This document shows positions 36,415-44,741 of a DNA stretch of 64,000 nucleotides, one piece after another. The position numbers and the translations under genes are program-made. The stretch is taken from NCBI RefSeq assembly GCF_000499205.1, contig NZ_AWUK01000012.1:62001-126000 (forward strand). The letters are read 5' to 3'. Origin of the DNA: Paenibacillus sp. MAEPY2 (GTDB lineage: Bacteria; Bacillota; Bacilli; Paenibacillales; Paenibacillaceae). A model generated the notes under the pieces. That model did no database searches, was not told the DNA's origin, and worked only from the letters and a program-made list of their open reading frames with translations. Numbering within the stretch: the first letter of the stretch is position 1; each line of letters opens with the position of its first letter.

Positions 36415-36639
36415 AAGGGGAAAATTTCCTTATTATCAAGTGATGATGTTATGGGGGCAACAAAAGACTTGGATAATAATTGGCGCGATGAATTAACATC
36501 ATACATTGAAGATTTTTTATACCTTCTAAAATGCTAAATTTGAATCATGGTGTGAATAAACCTGGAAGAAGCATCGTGTGAAATTATAGAAGTTTTCTTT
36601 TTATTGGGTGCATCAATTTTTGATGAAGAAAAATTATAG
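36415..36639 (+). pseudogene. Decayed small gene with two apparent frameshifts
   Basis: Three frames in turn give a continuous protein-like chain: first ISLLSSDDVMGATKDLDNNW and RDELTSYIEDFLYLLK (to a stop at 36535-36537), then in the next frame MLNLNHGVNK, then in another frame NLEEASCEIIEVFFLLGAS followed by IFDEEKL and a stop at 36637-36639. Two single-base shifts would restore about 75 residues. The most open single piece is ATG 36451 to 36537 (28 codons). Family is unknown; size and charge would suit an immunity-type protein. Confidence 0.4.
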
Positions 36640-36688
36640 CCAGCAACACTTACAAAAAGTGTAATGAGTCATGGAGGGCTTACGAATA

Positions 36689-37000
36689 ATGAATGAGCGG
36701 GCGACAAAGAGAATAAGACGAATACAACTCTAAAGTGAACGAGAATTCTTAATGTCATTTTCAATTAAGGTTATTACTATGAAAGTTAGTTCTGAGTTGA
36801 AAAAAATTGACGAGTTATTGGATACCTGCGCACAGGAGTTGAAGATTGCGGGATTAGAGCCGTCTACTGAGATAAATGTCTACCTTCATGCTAATCATTT
36901 CGTATGCTGGTGTAATGGGGACTTTGTTCTTAGGGCTACTCTAAGAGGCGGTAGCGAAAAACATTTATCATATTGTTTTAACAATATAAGGTCCAAATAG
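36689..37000 (+). pseudogene. Small hypothetical gene with in-frame nonsense codon, or shortened gene
   Basis: ATG 36689 has a GGAGGG site upstream and encodes MNERATKRIRRIQL, then a TAA (36731-36733), then continues in the same frame for 88 more codons to 37000. The downstream part has a start at 36752 or 36779 with weak ribosome binding sites and encodes MKVSSELKKIDELLDTCAQE, later INVYLHANHFVCWCNGDFVL. A CAA to TAA change would explain the split. Either the gene is broken or the shorter protein (73-82 residues) is made. No family is recognised. Confidence 0.5.
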
Positions 37001-37331
37001 GCGCTTCTTGCCTATTTGAGTCAAGACCTTGCTGTATCAAGGTTTAAACAACAAAAAGAAGCCCTCTTTCGAGAGCTTCTTTTTCATGGGAGAGGAGAAA
37101 CCGGACGAAGAGCTTATGGGGAAACGTAAGTCTTCTCCGCGGTTGTCTACGACACTTGTGATGTCGATAATTACAGGATGGCCTGGAAGTTTCCTTTTTA
37201 TACATCTTCGTCAACAATTTGGTCAACAATTTTCTTGAGCGAAAGCAGACGGACTATTTTTCAAACTGAACCCGATTGTGGTACGATAGCTTTATCAATA
37301 AACTTACATAGAGAGAAAAGGTGACTCATCA
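37001..37331. other. Intergenic region before rsmD
   Basis: This 331-base stretch holds repeat unit B and the promoter region of rsmD. A short frame from ATG 37086 (50 codons) begins within the repeat and has no ribosome binding site; it is not called. Confidence 0.5.
37051..37100 (+). repeat. Terminator-like repeat unit B
   Basis: AAGAAGCCCTC, loop TTTC, then GAGAGCTTCTT and TTT form a terminator. About 50 bases are nearly the same as unit A at 35221-35270 (direct orientation, offset 1830 bases), including the trailing TGGGAGAGGAGAAA. Confidence 0.75.
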
Positions 37332-37943
37332 GTGAGAGTGGTATCTGGGAGTGCGAAAGGCAGACCGCTGAAGGCTGTTCCTGGCACAGGAACGCGGCCG
37401 ACCACCGACAAGGTGAAGGAAGCGTTGTTTAGTATGATTGGCCCTTATTTTGAGGGAGGTACAGCATTGGATCTGTTTGCAGGCAGTGGTGGTCTCGGTA
37501 TTGAGGCGCTGAGCCGCGGCATGGACAAGGCTGTTTTTGTTGACTTGGAATCGAAGAGTATTGAAGTAATCCGTGCGAATCTGAAGGCAACCAAGCTGGA
37601 AGATCAGGCGGCTATATACCGGAATGATGCCAGTCGGGCATTGAAGGCGCTCGCCAAGCGAAGCACTCAATTTGATCTCGTATTTCTGGATCCGCCCTAC
37701 CGTATGAAAAATGGGGATGAGTTAATGCTTACGATGCACGAGCTGGATCTGCTTGAACCGGAAGCGACCATCGTGCTTGAATATGAATCCAAATATAATT
37801 ACCCTGAGCAATTCGGCCCGTTTGAACAAACGCGCAAGGCATTGTATGGGGAGACAGCTGTATCCATCTATCATTATGCACCTGCTCCAGCAACAGAAGA
37901 TGGAGAACCTAGCACAGCGGAAGAGGAGGCTCCTCATGAGTGA
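37332..37943 (+). CDS. rsmD: 16S rRNA (guanine(966)-N(2))-methyltransferase
   Basis: The protein has 203 residues. It methylates G966 of 16S rRNA on the 30S subunit. The N-terminal [17 protein letters not shown] and [17 protein letters not shown] are RsmD hallmarks; the SAM loop is [19 protein letters not shown] and the catalytic motif IV is FLDPPY. The start is GTG 37332 after AAAGGTGA. It overlaps coaD by eight bases, the same order as ylbH-ylbI in Bacillus. Confidence 0.95.
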   Translation: MRVVSGSAKGRPLKAVPGTGTRPTTDKVKEALFSMIGPYFEGGTALDLFAGSGGLGIEALSRGMDKAVFVDLESKSIEVIRANLKATKLEDQAAIYRNDASRALKALAKRSTQFDLVFLDPPYRMKNGDELMLTMHELDLLEPEATIVLEYESKYNYPEQFGPFEQTRKALYGETAVSIYHYAPAPATEDGEPSTAEEEAPHE

Positions 37944-38451
37944 AATGATACATCGTCAGGAACGAATTGCCGTATATCCAGGGAGTTTTGATCCCGTAAC
38001 CATGGGCCATCTGGACATTATCGCCCGGGCGTCGAAGCAGTTTGATCGCGTCGTTGTGGCTGTATTGAATAATATGAGCAAAAATCCATTGTTTACGGTG
38101 GAAGAACGCAAGAGTCTCATTACGGAAGTCACGAGTCATCTGCCGAATGTGGAAGTGGACAGCTTCCGTGATCTGACGGCGAATTATGTACGGCAAAAAG
38201 ATGCTCAGGTCATTGTCCGCGGCATTCGCTCGGTGACGGATTTTGAATATGAGCTGCAGTTGGCTTCCACCAACAGCAAGCTGAATCCGGATGCGGAAAC
38301 CATCTTTATGATGACCAATCCAAAGTATTCTTATCTGAGCTCCAGCATCGTCAAGGAAATTGCCCACTACCACGGAGATGTCACCGATTTGGTCTCACCT
38401 GAAGTGGAAGCTGCGCTGCGTCAAAAAATTAGCGAGAAAAACGGCGGTTGA
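37936..38451 (+). CDS. coaD: Phosphopantetheine adenylyltransferase
   Basis: The protein has 171 residues. It joins ATP and 4'-phosphopantetheine to dephospho-CoA in CoA synthesis. The nucleotidyltransferase motif [20 protein letters not shown] carries the T/H-x-G-H signature, and the second motif is the SSSIVKEIA segment near the end, with [13 protein letters not shown] 37936 follows AGGAGG and lies inside rsmD. Its 3' end overlaps the end of ylbJ on the other strand by 23 bases. Confidence 0.95.
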   Translation: MSEMIHRQERIAVYPGSFDPVTMGHLDIIARASKQFDRVVVAVLNNMSKNPLFTVEERKSLITEVTSHLPNVEVDSFRDLTANYVRQKDAQVIVRGIRSVTDFEYELQLASTNSKLNPDAETIFMMTNPKYSYLSSSIVKEIAHYHGDVTDLVSPEVEAALRQKISEKNGG

Positions 38452-39745
38452 ACCAGAAGGTCAGCCCGGACAGGCTGATCATGACGGTAAGCAGTAATGC
38501 CAAACCGACACAGGCAGCAGGAAAGCCGCGCCAGACAGCCTCGATGATGTCTGAGGTGTTCATGCCAACCAGGGATTGCTTGTTCAGAAATGGTGCCAAA
38601 CGGTTGCCTGAAGTGGGCTGGAAAGTGGTCCAGACCTCGGAGCTGTAACGGCTGAATGGCAACCACAGCAGCAAACTGATGGAAAATGCAACCAACGCAT
38701 GAAGCAGGCGGACTCCGGCAAAATACAACATGGACGTTGTGGCAAGTCCGGCAGATTTCAGCACAGCGGAGACTTGCAAAAGGGAGCACAGACCTCCCCA
38801 GCCAAGAACGGCTGCAAGCAAAGATATCAGGAGAACCGGTGTCAGTGGACTTTGACTCAAGTGATAGGTTCCAAGATGGAGCTCCAGCAGTGAGGGCCAA
38901 AAAGTAACGGAAGTATCCGGGGTGATATAGAGAGTGAGCAGCCGAACAAATACGGCAAACACAATCATATATCCTCCGGTCATCATTAACGTTTGTACAG
39001 CTTGGGAGACCGTGTCACCAAGCAATTTGCCGAACCCGCGCCCGTCACGTTCCTGGGCGTCGCGGGCTGCAAGCATCATCTGGGACCACAGACTACGCTT
39101 TGTGAGTGAAGCAGTGTGGCTCGCAGATGTGAGTTTTTTTGGATCGGAAGCAACCTTATTGCTTTCCAAATCAGCAGATGAAATGGCGATACGGGTACTT
39201 TTTGATTTCACAGGCAGAAGACGTACTCCGATCATGGTAGCGATCCAGCCGCTAACCCAGTGAACGATCAGAAGGAAATATCCGGCCGCAGGCTGGTGGA
39301 GAAAAGCTGCACCAATGACAAGTATAATCATCAGTGGATTGGCGAAATGAGCTGCTGCTGCAACAATACCCGCCTGTTTGGCGGTAATTTGTTGATCCTG
39401 CGCTAATCGGGATGCGGTATCCGCACCTGCTGGAAAGCCGCCGCACATGCCGACAGCAATAGCCAGTCCGGCTTTGCCTGGCAGGCGGAACCAGCGCTGC
39501 ATCAAAGGTCCTAGCAAGACGCCAAGCGCGTGGGTGAAGCCGAAGGCAGTCAGCATTTGGGATAACATCAGGAATGGAAGCATGGCAGGAAAGATGATTT
39601 TCCACCAAATATCCAAACCTTGGATAGAGGCATCAAATGCATCCTTCGGAGATACGACTACTGCAACTACCAGCAATAAAGCGCCGGTACTCAGAAGTAC
39701 TGTTCGTAACGGTCCAGAGCCCGTAACTTCGCTCTGCATTGTCAT
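38429..39745 (-). CDS. ylbJ: Sporulation integral membrane protein YlbJ
   Basis: The protein has 438 residues and is strongly hydrophobic, with nucleoside-recognition (Gate) domains. Recognisable parts are [39 protein letters not shown] and a later repeat starting [15 protein letters not shown]. In Bacillus subtilis YlbJ is a SigE-controlled mother-cell protein needed for spore cortex formation. The ATG at 39745 follows GAGGTGAAACA. It converges on coaD with a 23-base overlap and is divergent from ylbL. Confidence 0.9.
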   Translation of the reverse strand: MTMQSEVTGSGPLRTVLLSTGALLLVVAVVVSPKDAFDASIQGLDIWWKIIFPAMLPFLMLSQMLTAFGFTHALGVLLGPLMQRWFRLPGKAGLAIAVGMCGGFPAGADTASRLAQDQQITAKQAGIVAAAAHFANPLMIILVIGAAFLHQPAAGYFLLIVHWVSGWIATMIGVRLLPVKSKSTRIAISSADLESNKVASDPKKLTSASHTASLTKRSLWSQMMLAARDAQERDGRGFGKLLGDTVSQAVQTLMMTGGYMIVFAVFVRLLTLYITPDTSVTFWPSLLELHLGTYHLSQSPLTPVLLISLLAAVLGWGGLCSLLQVSAVLKSAGLATTSMLYFAGVRLLHALVAFSISLLLWLPFSRYSSEVWTTFQPTSGNRLAPFLNKQSLVGMNTSDIIEAVWRGFPAACVGLALLLTVMISLSGLTFWFNRRFSR

Positions 39746-39800
39746 TGTTTCACCTCATATGGATAGTGCCGCATACACTCGGCCAGGATTGGTTGTGGAC

Positions 39801-39868
39801 GGCCGAATGACGCCCGTGGGCGCTTCGGCCTTGACCGGATAGGCTACTGTAAACAGCGGCCTATCCGG
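39801..39868. repeat. Two adjacent inverted repeats between ylbJ and ylbL
   Basis: GGCCGAA with inner CGCCC pairs with GGGCG and TTCGGCC (39801-39830). Next to it CCGGATAGGC (39835-39844) pairs perfectly with GCCTATCCGG (39859-39868). Both lie in the divergent promoter region. No T run follows on either strand. Confidence 0.65.
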
Positions 39869-39948
39869 CCTGTACCATTGTATGCAAAAGCATGAGAGTG
39901 TTAGACTTATAATTATTGAAAGATACGCAAAGAACGGGGGCTCATGCA

Positions 39949-40989
39949 ATGAATCGGATTCGGAAATCTGGCGGATTCAGAGCTTCGATCTTTGTGATCG
40001 TGGTCGCTCTAGTCGTCTATGTTGCGGTATATATGCCAACGCCATATATCATTTATATGCCAGGCAGTGCCGATGAAGTAAAACCGTTGGTTACCGTGAA
40101 AGAGGGGGATAAGGAAGAACGCGGTGTGTTTATGATGACGACAGTGTCGGCAACATATGCCAATGTGTTTTTGCTAGGAACCTCTTTGTTTAATCGAAAT
40201 GCACAAGTGGATAAAAAAGAAGATCGACTGCGCGGCAAAAGCGAGGCGGAATATTCTGCCGAACAGGTCTGGTTCATGAGTGATTCACAATCCTCGGCAA
40301 TGGAGGCAGCTTATGAGCAGGCGGGAGTGAAATACTCGATCGTTCCTGAGCATATTTTTGTATTTGGACTGTCTGAAGATCCAAAACCTAAGGGAGATAT
40401 TGAGCCCGGAGATATTATTTTGGGTGTAGACGGAACGGCAACTCCAGACAATACGGTGCTCTCTGAGCTGTTGAAAAACAAAAAGGTCGGAGATACGGTT
40501 GAGATGCAATTGGAGCGAGGTGGGGAGACCATCAGCCGTGATGTTCAACTGATTGAAGTGAAAGACAGCAAAACGGGTGAAACTCGACCTGCATTGGGTG
40601 TCATGATCGGTGCGGTACAGAAGGTCAAAGCAGAAGATCCGGATAAACAGATATCTTTCACGGATACTCAGGTAGGTGGCCCATCTGCCGGACTGATGTT
40701 CACCCTGGAGATTTACAATCAGTTGACCCCTGGAGATTTGACGAAAGGTCACCGGATTGCTGGCACAGGCACGATAAACAAAGAAGGTGTGGTTGGCGCA
40801 ATTGGTGGCGTTGTACACAAAATTGTTGCGGCAGACCGGAAAGAAGCAGAAATTTTCTTTGTGCCGAAGGACAATTATAAGGAAGCTGAAGCCAAGGCTG
40901 AGCAGATTGGTACCAAAATGAAACTTGTCCCTGTTAGCACGGTGGATGACGCACTGGCTTATCTGAAAACCTTGTCCGTCAAATCATAA
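39949..40989 (+). CDS. ylbL: SepM/YlbL-family PDZ-Lon membrane protease
   Basis: The protein has 346 residues. An N-terminal membrane helix (about 12-32) anchors it with the body outside the cell. A PDZ domain (about 125-200, with GDIEPGDIILGVDGTAT) is followed by a Lon-type (S16) proteolytic domain with Ser246 in GGPSAGLMFT and Lys291 in IGGVVHKIVAADR as the catalytic dyad. Relatives process peptide pheromones (SepM in streptococci) or act in cell-surface control. ATG 39949 after AACGGGGG is preferred to the upstream in-frame TTG. Confidence 0.9.
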   Translation: MNRIRKSGGFRASIFVIVVALVVYVAVYMPTPYIIYMPGSADEVKPLVTVKEGDKEERGVFMMTTVSATYANVFLLGTSLFNRNAQVDKKEDRLRGKSEAEYSAEQVWFMSDSQSSAMEAAYEQAGVKYSIVPEHIFVFGLSEDPKPKGDIEPGDIILGVDGTATPDNTVLSELLKNKKVGDTVEMQLERGGETISRDVQLIEVKDSKTGETRPALGVMIGAVQKVKAEDPDKQISFTDTQVGGPSAGLMFTLEIYNQLTPGDLTKGHRIAGTGTINKEGVVGAIGGVVHKIVAADRKEAEIFFVPKDNYKEAEAKAEQIGTKMKLVPVSTVDDALAYLKTLSVKS

Positions 40990-41041
40990 AACGATCATTA
41001 TTCGTGAACCAGGATGGCTGAAAGAATACTTGAATAATGTG

Positions 41042-41091
41042 AAAACCCCCTATTGCAACGATGCTGAATCGGTGTGCAACAGGGGGTTTTT
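41042..41091 (+). terminator. Terminator after ylbL
   Basis: AAAACCCCCT-A-TTGCA pairs with TGCAA-C-AGGGGGTTTT and is followed by T. The stem is strong and could also serve transcription coming from the opposite side. Confidence 0.85.
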
Positions 41092-41277
41092 GGTTGAATA
41101 ATCGATATCATATAACGAATCATTAACAGAGTGTGATCACTTTTATATCGGTACATCGGGATTGCATTAATTCAGTTGGAAATTGGAAAAATCTAGTGAG
41201 TTGATCCAATTGAACAATGATGTTGAGGGCTTCGAATGGTTATGTTCATTCCGCTATGGATATGAATGATTGTAAAG

Positions 41278-42510
41278 CTAGAGCCTCACAGGTGGTTCAT
41301 AGTAGTCGCTGTACATGATGCGCGTATCGACGTGTTCGCAGGCGAGTGTGTATGCTGCCTGAGCTTGTACATCCAGCTCCAGCTGGTTATGGACAAAGGT
41401 CGATGGTTTCAGCAGCACAGGCAGAGAAGCTGTCTTTTTCATGTGTTTCAAGAGGCTCTGTCCTTGTGCATTAAACCCTAGCACCCGCAGATATCCTGGG
41501 CCTTCAGCCAGTTTCTCAGGTGAACACTTGGCCTTAGTATGGTTCAGCAGCAAATGGGTCAGCATGCGCTGCAGCTTTGTGCGTGTGTACCGTTTCGTCT
41601 TGAGCGCGTTCAGCAACGCTTCGACTGAAGGCTCCGGCAGCTGAGCAAGAGTCCGGCTCAGCCGGTGTTCGAGCCCTTCCGTGACCTCCGCGATCTGCTC
41701 CAGCTCGAAGGCACGGCGGGTGGCCGCGATGTGCAGCAGCGGCTGTGCAAAGCGCTCCCAGTGCACGGGAGCGCGCCCTTCCTGCCATTCGCGCCGCAGA
41801 ATGGCAAGGGTTGCCGCCGGCACGTATGGCGCGGCGGCTTCGGGCCCGTCCGCCATCAGCAGGCGGCGGACGGCGGTTGCACTGGCGATCGCCCCCGGTC
41901 CGGGCGTCGCCTCGTGATACGCGGCACCGGTACGCGCCGCCGTAAAGGGCTTGATCGCGCTGCCTAGCCGTTCCAGCGCGATAAGGTAATGCAGCCCAAG
42001 CGAATTGTTGGGCTGCCCCAGCAGTGCAGCGGCGTCGTCCGCATCGACGCCGCCAGGCGCCAGTGCTGCCGCCGCACCTGCGTACGCGGCGGGGTAGCTG
42101 GCGCCTTCCCGCAGACGGCGCGCGATATCCTCGCGCAGCCCTGCGGGCTCCACAGCCAGCACGCGCGCAATGCGCTGCAGGCTGTCCAGGTCGCCGGACT
42201 CGCTGCCGAAGCAGAGCGAGTCCACAGCGCCGGTGCGGTGCAGCAGCGACACCGCACCAAAGGCGAACCACTCCGCCGGTTGTACAGCATAGGCAACCGG
42301 CAGTTCAATCACAAGATCGGCGCCAGCATGCAGCGCCATCTCGGTGCGTGCCCTTTTGCCCACGATGGCGGGTTCGCCGCGCTGGAGAAAAGGGCCGCTC
42401 ATCACGGCCACAATAACGTCTGCTCCACTGAGCCGTCTTGCTTCACTCAGATGGTAGACATGTCCATTATGTAAAGGATTATATTCAACAATGACGCCAA
42501 CGGCTTTCAT
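41278..42510 (-). CDS. tmcAL: tRNA(Met) cytidine acetate ligase
   Basis: The protein has 410 residues from the ATG at 42510 (MKAVGVIVEYNPLHNGHVYH). The nucleotidyltransferase motif YNPLHNGH is typical of TmcAL (YlbM), which uses ATP and acetate to form N4-acetylcytidine at the wobble base of elongator tRNA(Met). Further family segments are MSGPFLQRGEPAIVGK and GQPNNSLGLHYLIALE. AAAGGAG lies about 11 bases upstream. The central third (about 41680-42300) is much more GC-rich than its surroundings and rich in Ala. Confidence 0.92.
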   Translation of the reverse strand: MKAVGVIVEYNPLHNGHVYHLSEARRLSGADVIVAVMSGPFLQRGEPAIVGKRARTEMALHAGADLVIELPVAYAVQPAEWFAFGAVSLLHRTGAVDSLCFGSESGDLDSLQRIARVLAVEPAGLREDIARRLREGASYPAAYAGAAAALAPGGVDADDAAALLGQPNNSLGLHYLIALERLGSAIKPFTAARTGAAYHEATPGPGAIASATAVRRLLMADGPEAAAPYVPAATLAILRREWQEGRAPVHWERFAQPLLHIAATRRAFELEQIAEVTEGLEHRLSRTLAQLPEPSVEALLNALKTKRYTRTKLQRMLTHLLLNHTKAKCSPEKLAEGPGYLRVLGFNAQGQSLLKHMKKTASLPVLLKPSTFVHNQLELDVQAQAAYTLACEHVDTRIMYSDYYEPPVRL

Positions 42511-42994
42511 ATGGGAACGCGCTCCTTTCGGTAATAATACAATCGGAAAGAAATTTTTCACTTCCTGGCCCGATAACATACGAGCTCATCTTGTTCCATA
42601 ATAGGGCATGGATATCCCTTTGTTCAAATCATGAAGCAATATAATAAAACGAAATAGACACGAATTCTTCTCATGGATAGAGCTCAAACCTGCTCACAAA
42701 ATGCATGACTTGTAGTTTAGCCTATAGTAAGCCTATAATGTACCAGGGATTGAATGCGGTTCGGGATCTTCATTTTCTAAAGGGTGTAAAGTTAAAAGTG
42801 TTGACAAACGTCTTGAAAAATCGGTATAATGATTTTTGTTTGTTAAGTCAATTTCATAATACTTTTAACGATGATTCGTCAGAATACATACAGTCAGGAA
42901 TATGATGTGTTGCAAGAGTCAGGCTTGACCTGTATAACTGTCGTAAGGCGTTTAACTTTAATTATGAGATTGGTTTCGTTTGGAGTGATGGGAA
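42511..42994. other. Divergent promoter region, tmcAL / ylbN
   Basis: This 484-base stretch is AT-rich. The only clear element is the SigA promoter at 42801-42830 reading toward ylbN. From it, a leader of about 160 bases precedes ylbN; no hairpin or small gene in it is convincing. Confidence 0.5.
42801..42830 (+). promoter_or_regulatory. SigA promoter of ylbN-rpmF
   Basis: TTGACA (42801-42806) and TATAAT (42825-42830) are both perfect, 18 bases apart. Confidence 0.85.
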
Positions 42995-43501
42995 ATGTTA
43001 ATGCCATTTCGCAAAGTGGCTACCAGTGACCGACCCCTGCAGTTCAATGAACAGTGGGATATCAAGGAACTGGTTTCTAACCGACAGGATATCACAGCCG
43101 TTACCCCGCTGACTGCGGATTTATCTGCAGAGTACAGAGAGGGCGACGTTGTGGATGTTCATGGCAAACTGACAGCAGGAGTGGACATGTTATGCTCCCG
43201 ATGTCTCAAGCCGATTAATGAACATTTTCATATTGATTTTCATGAGCAATTCAAGCAGGGGAAACAGCCAGAGGAATTGCCCGAAGATGACGATACTTTC
43301 TACGTGGATGGAGAGAGCGTTGATCTGAAAGGTTATGCCGAGGAAGCTTTTCTGCTGGATCTTCCGTTTATACCGCTATGCAGCGATACATGCAAAGGGT
43401 TATGCCCCAAGTGTGGCCATGAGCTGAACGAAGGTGACTGCGGTTGTGATAACCAAGTTATCGATCCGCGGCTTGCAGGGCTCAAGGATTTTTTTAAATG
43501 A
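42995..43501 (+). CDS. ylbN: DUF177 family protein YceD/YlbN (23S rRNA accumulation)
   Basis: The protein has 168 residues. It has the DUF177 pattern with MLCSRCLKPINEHF in the middle and a Cys-rich C terminus (CSDTCKGLCPKCGHELNEGD), likely to bind metal. The family is needed for normal 23S rRNA levels and is nearly always next to rpmF, as here (68 bases upstream). Transcribed from the strong SigA promoter at 42801. Confidence 0.92.
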   Translation: MLMPFRKVATSDRPLQFNEQWDIKELVSNRQDITAVTPLTADLSAEYREGDVVDVHGKLTAGVDMLCSRCLKPINEHFHIDFHEQFKQGKQPEELPEDDDTFYVDGESVDLKGYAEEAFLLDLPFIPLCSDTCKGLCPKCGHELNEGDCGCDNQVIDPRLAGLKDFFK

Positions 43502-43569
43502 GCATGAGTGAAAATCGAACATTGTAACAACTACCTGCAAAGGTTGATTTTGATAAGGAGGTGGGAATA

Positions 43570-43743
43570 ATGGCAGTACCTCAACGGAGAACGTCCAAGA
43601 CGCGTCGCGACAAACGTCGCACTCACTTTAAATTGGCTGTACCGGGCATGGTGAAATGTGAACAATGTGGCGAACTTAAACTTAGTCACCACGTGTGCAA
43701 AGTGTGCGGAACGTACAAAGCAAGAGAGATCATCTCTCAATAA
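43570..43743 (+). CDS. rpmF: 50S ribosomal protein L32
   Basis: The protein has 57 residues, standard for L32. [19 protein letters not shown] is the conserved start, and two CxxC pairs (CEQCGE and CKVCGT) bind zinc, so this is the zinc-containing form. AAGGAGGTG precedes the ATG. A strong terminator follows. Confidence 0.97.
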   Translation: MAVPQRRTSKTRRDKRRTHFKLAVPGMVKCEQCGELKLSHHVCKVCGTYKAREIISQ

Positions 43744-43755
43744 TAGCTAGACATC

Positions 43756-43792
43756 AAGTAGCACTTCATTTCGATGAGGTGCTACTTTTTTT
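43756..43792 (+). terminator. Terminator after rpmF
   Basis: AAGTAGCAC-T-TCAT and ATGA-G-GTGCTACTT form a stem around TTCG, followed by seven T in total. Confidence 0.92.
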
Positions 43793-43960
43793 AGACCATA
43801 ACATCGCAAGATGGACCACTTCTACCTGTATTCTATCTCCTTGAATTGAATTCAAAAAAACGATTTTCATATTTTAGTAATGCACTGTACTGGCTGTGTT
43901 CGGGAGGGTGAAGCCAAGCTCCGCAAGGCAGGATTGTTTTTGTTCAGCCAGCCTTTCTTT

Positions 43961-44004
43961 TTGACACGGGATGAGATATACTATAGTTTAGTACCAGGTT
44001 CTAA
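43961..44004 (+). promoter_or_regulatory. Promoter and FapR operator of the fatty acid operon
   Basis: TTGACA (43961-43966) and TATAGT (43982-43987) are 15 bases apart. TTAGTACCAGGTTCTAA (43988-44004) directly follows and closely fits the 17-base FapR operator (TTAGTACC, three bases, then a near-mirror TACTAA half). FapR would block the start of transcription and malonyl-CoA would release it. Confidence 0.85.
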
Positions 44005-44138
44005 GATTTGACGTTACATAAACATGAACCATGATTCGTGTGAGAACGACCCTGCTGAACAGGGATGCAACTATAGAAGCACGTGGAAGAATGTTGAACT
44101 GACCGGATGGGGCGGTTCCTTAAACGATACAGCGGGGG

Positions 44139-44741
44139 GTGTCAGGCATCGAACGTGTACCGAAGAGACAGAGGCAGCAGCAGTTGACCAAAATGATCGA
44201 AGACAACCCGTTTGTGACGGATCAGGAACTTACACGCCAATTGAAGGTGAGTATTCAGACGATTCGTCTCGACAGGCTTGAGCTTGGGATTCCCGAGCTG
44301 CGAGAGCGGATGAAGCTGATGGCCGAGCGTTCCTACGATCAGGTGCGCTCCTTGCCCCTGCATGAGATTATCGGTGATATTGTGGACCTGCAGCTGGACA
44401 AGAGCGGGATTTCATTGTTTGAAATAAAGGAAGAACATGTATTTTCAAGAACGGGCATCGCTCGGGGGCACTATGTCTTTGCACAGGCCAACTCCCTGGC
44501 AGTAGCCGTTATCAATGATGAGATCGCTTTGACGGCTTCAGCAGACATTCGTTTTGTCCGTTCGGTTCATTTGGGAGAGAAATGTATTGCGAAGGCATAT
44601 GTGAGATCGATCCCGGGTCAAAAGGGTAAAGCGAAAGTCGAAGTTTTTACTTACGTGGGTGAAGAAATGGTGTTTCAAGGCAACTTTGTAATCTACCATT
44701 CAGGTGGAGAAGACAGCGTAGAAGGAGGTCATATGGAATGA
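44139..44741 (+). CDS. fapR: Transcription factor FapR (malonyl-CoA sensor)
   Basis: The protein has 200 residues. The N-terminal helix-turn-helix has VTDQELTRQLKVSIQTIRL followed by DRLELGIPELRERM, a FapR hallmark. The C-terminal hot-dog domain binds malonyl-CoA (FSRTGIARGHYVFAQANSLA). FapR represses fatty acid and phospholipid genes. The start is taken as GTG 44139; its ribosome binding site is poorly spaced, so the start is the least sure part. The stop overlaps plsX. Confidence 0.93.
   Translation: MSGIERVPKRQRQQQLTKMIEDNPFVTDQELTRQLKVSIQTIRLDRLELGIPELRERMKLMAERSYDQVRSLPLHEIIGDIVDLQLDKSGISLFEIKEEHVFSRTGIARGHYVFAQANSLAVAVINDEIALTASADIRFVRSVHLGEKCIAKAYVRSIPGQKGKAKVEVFTYVGEEMVFQGNFVIYHSGGEDSVEGGHME

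Noticed and set aside
36306-36506. Minus-strand frame of 66 codons over the candidate RNA
   Set aside because: No ribosome binding site, no family resemblance, and it overlaps the RNA promoter and hairpins.
37086-37238. Small protein starting MGEEKPDEEL before rsmD
   Set aside because: The ATG lies in the 3' part of a terminator unit that occurs twice, there is no ribosome binding site, and the 3' half looks like promoter DNA.
41665-42474. Several long frames on the plus strand and in other frames over tmcAL
   Set aside because: They are shadows caused by high GC in the tmcAL core; the tmcAL frame itself keeps all family motifs.
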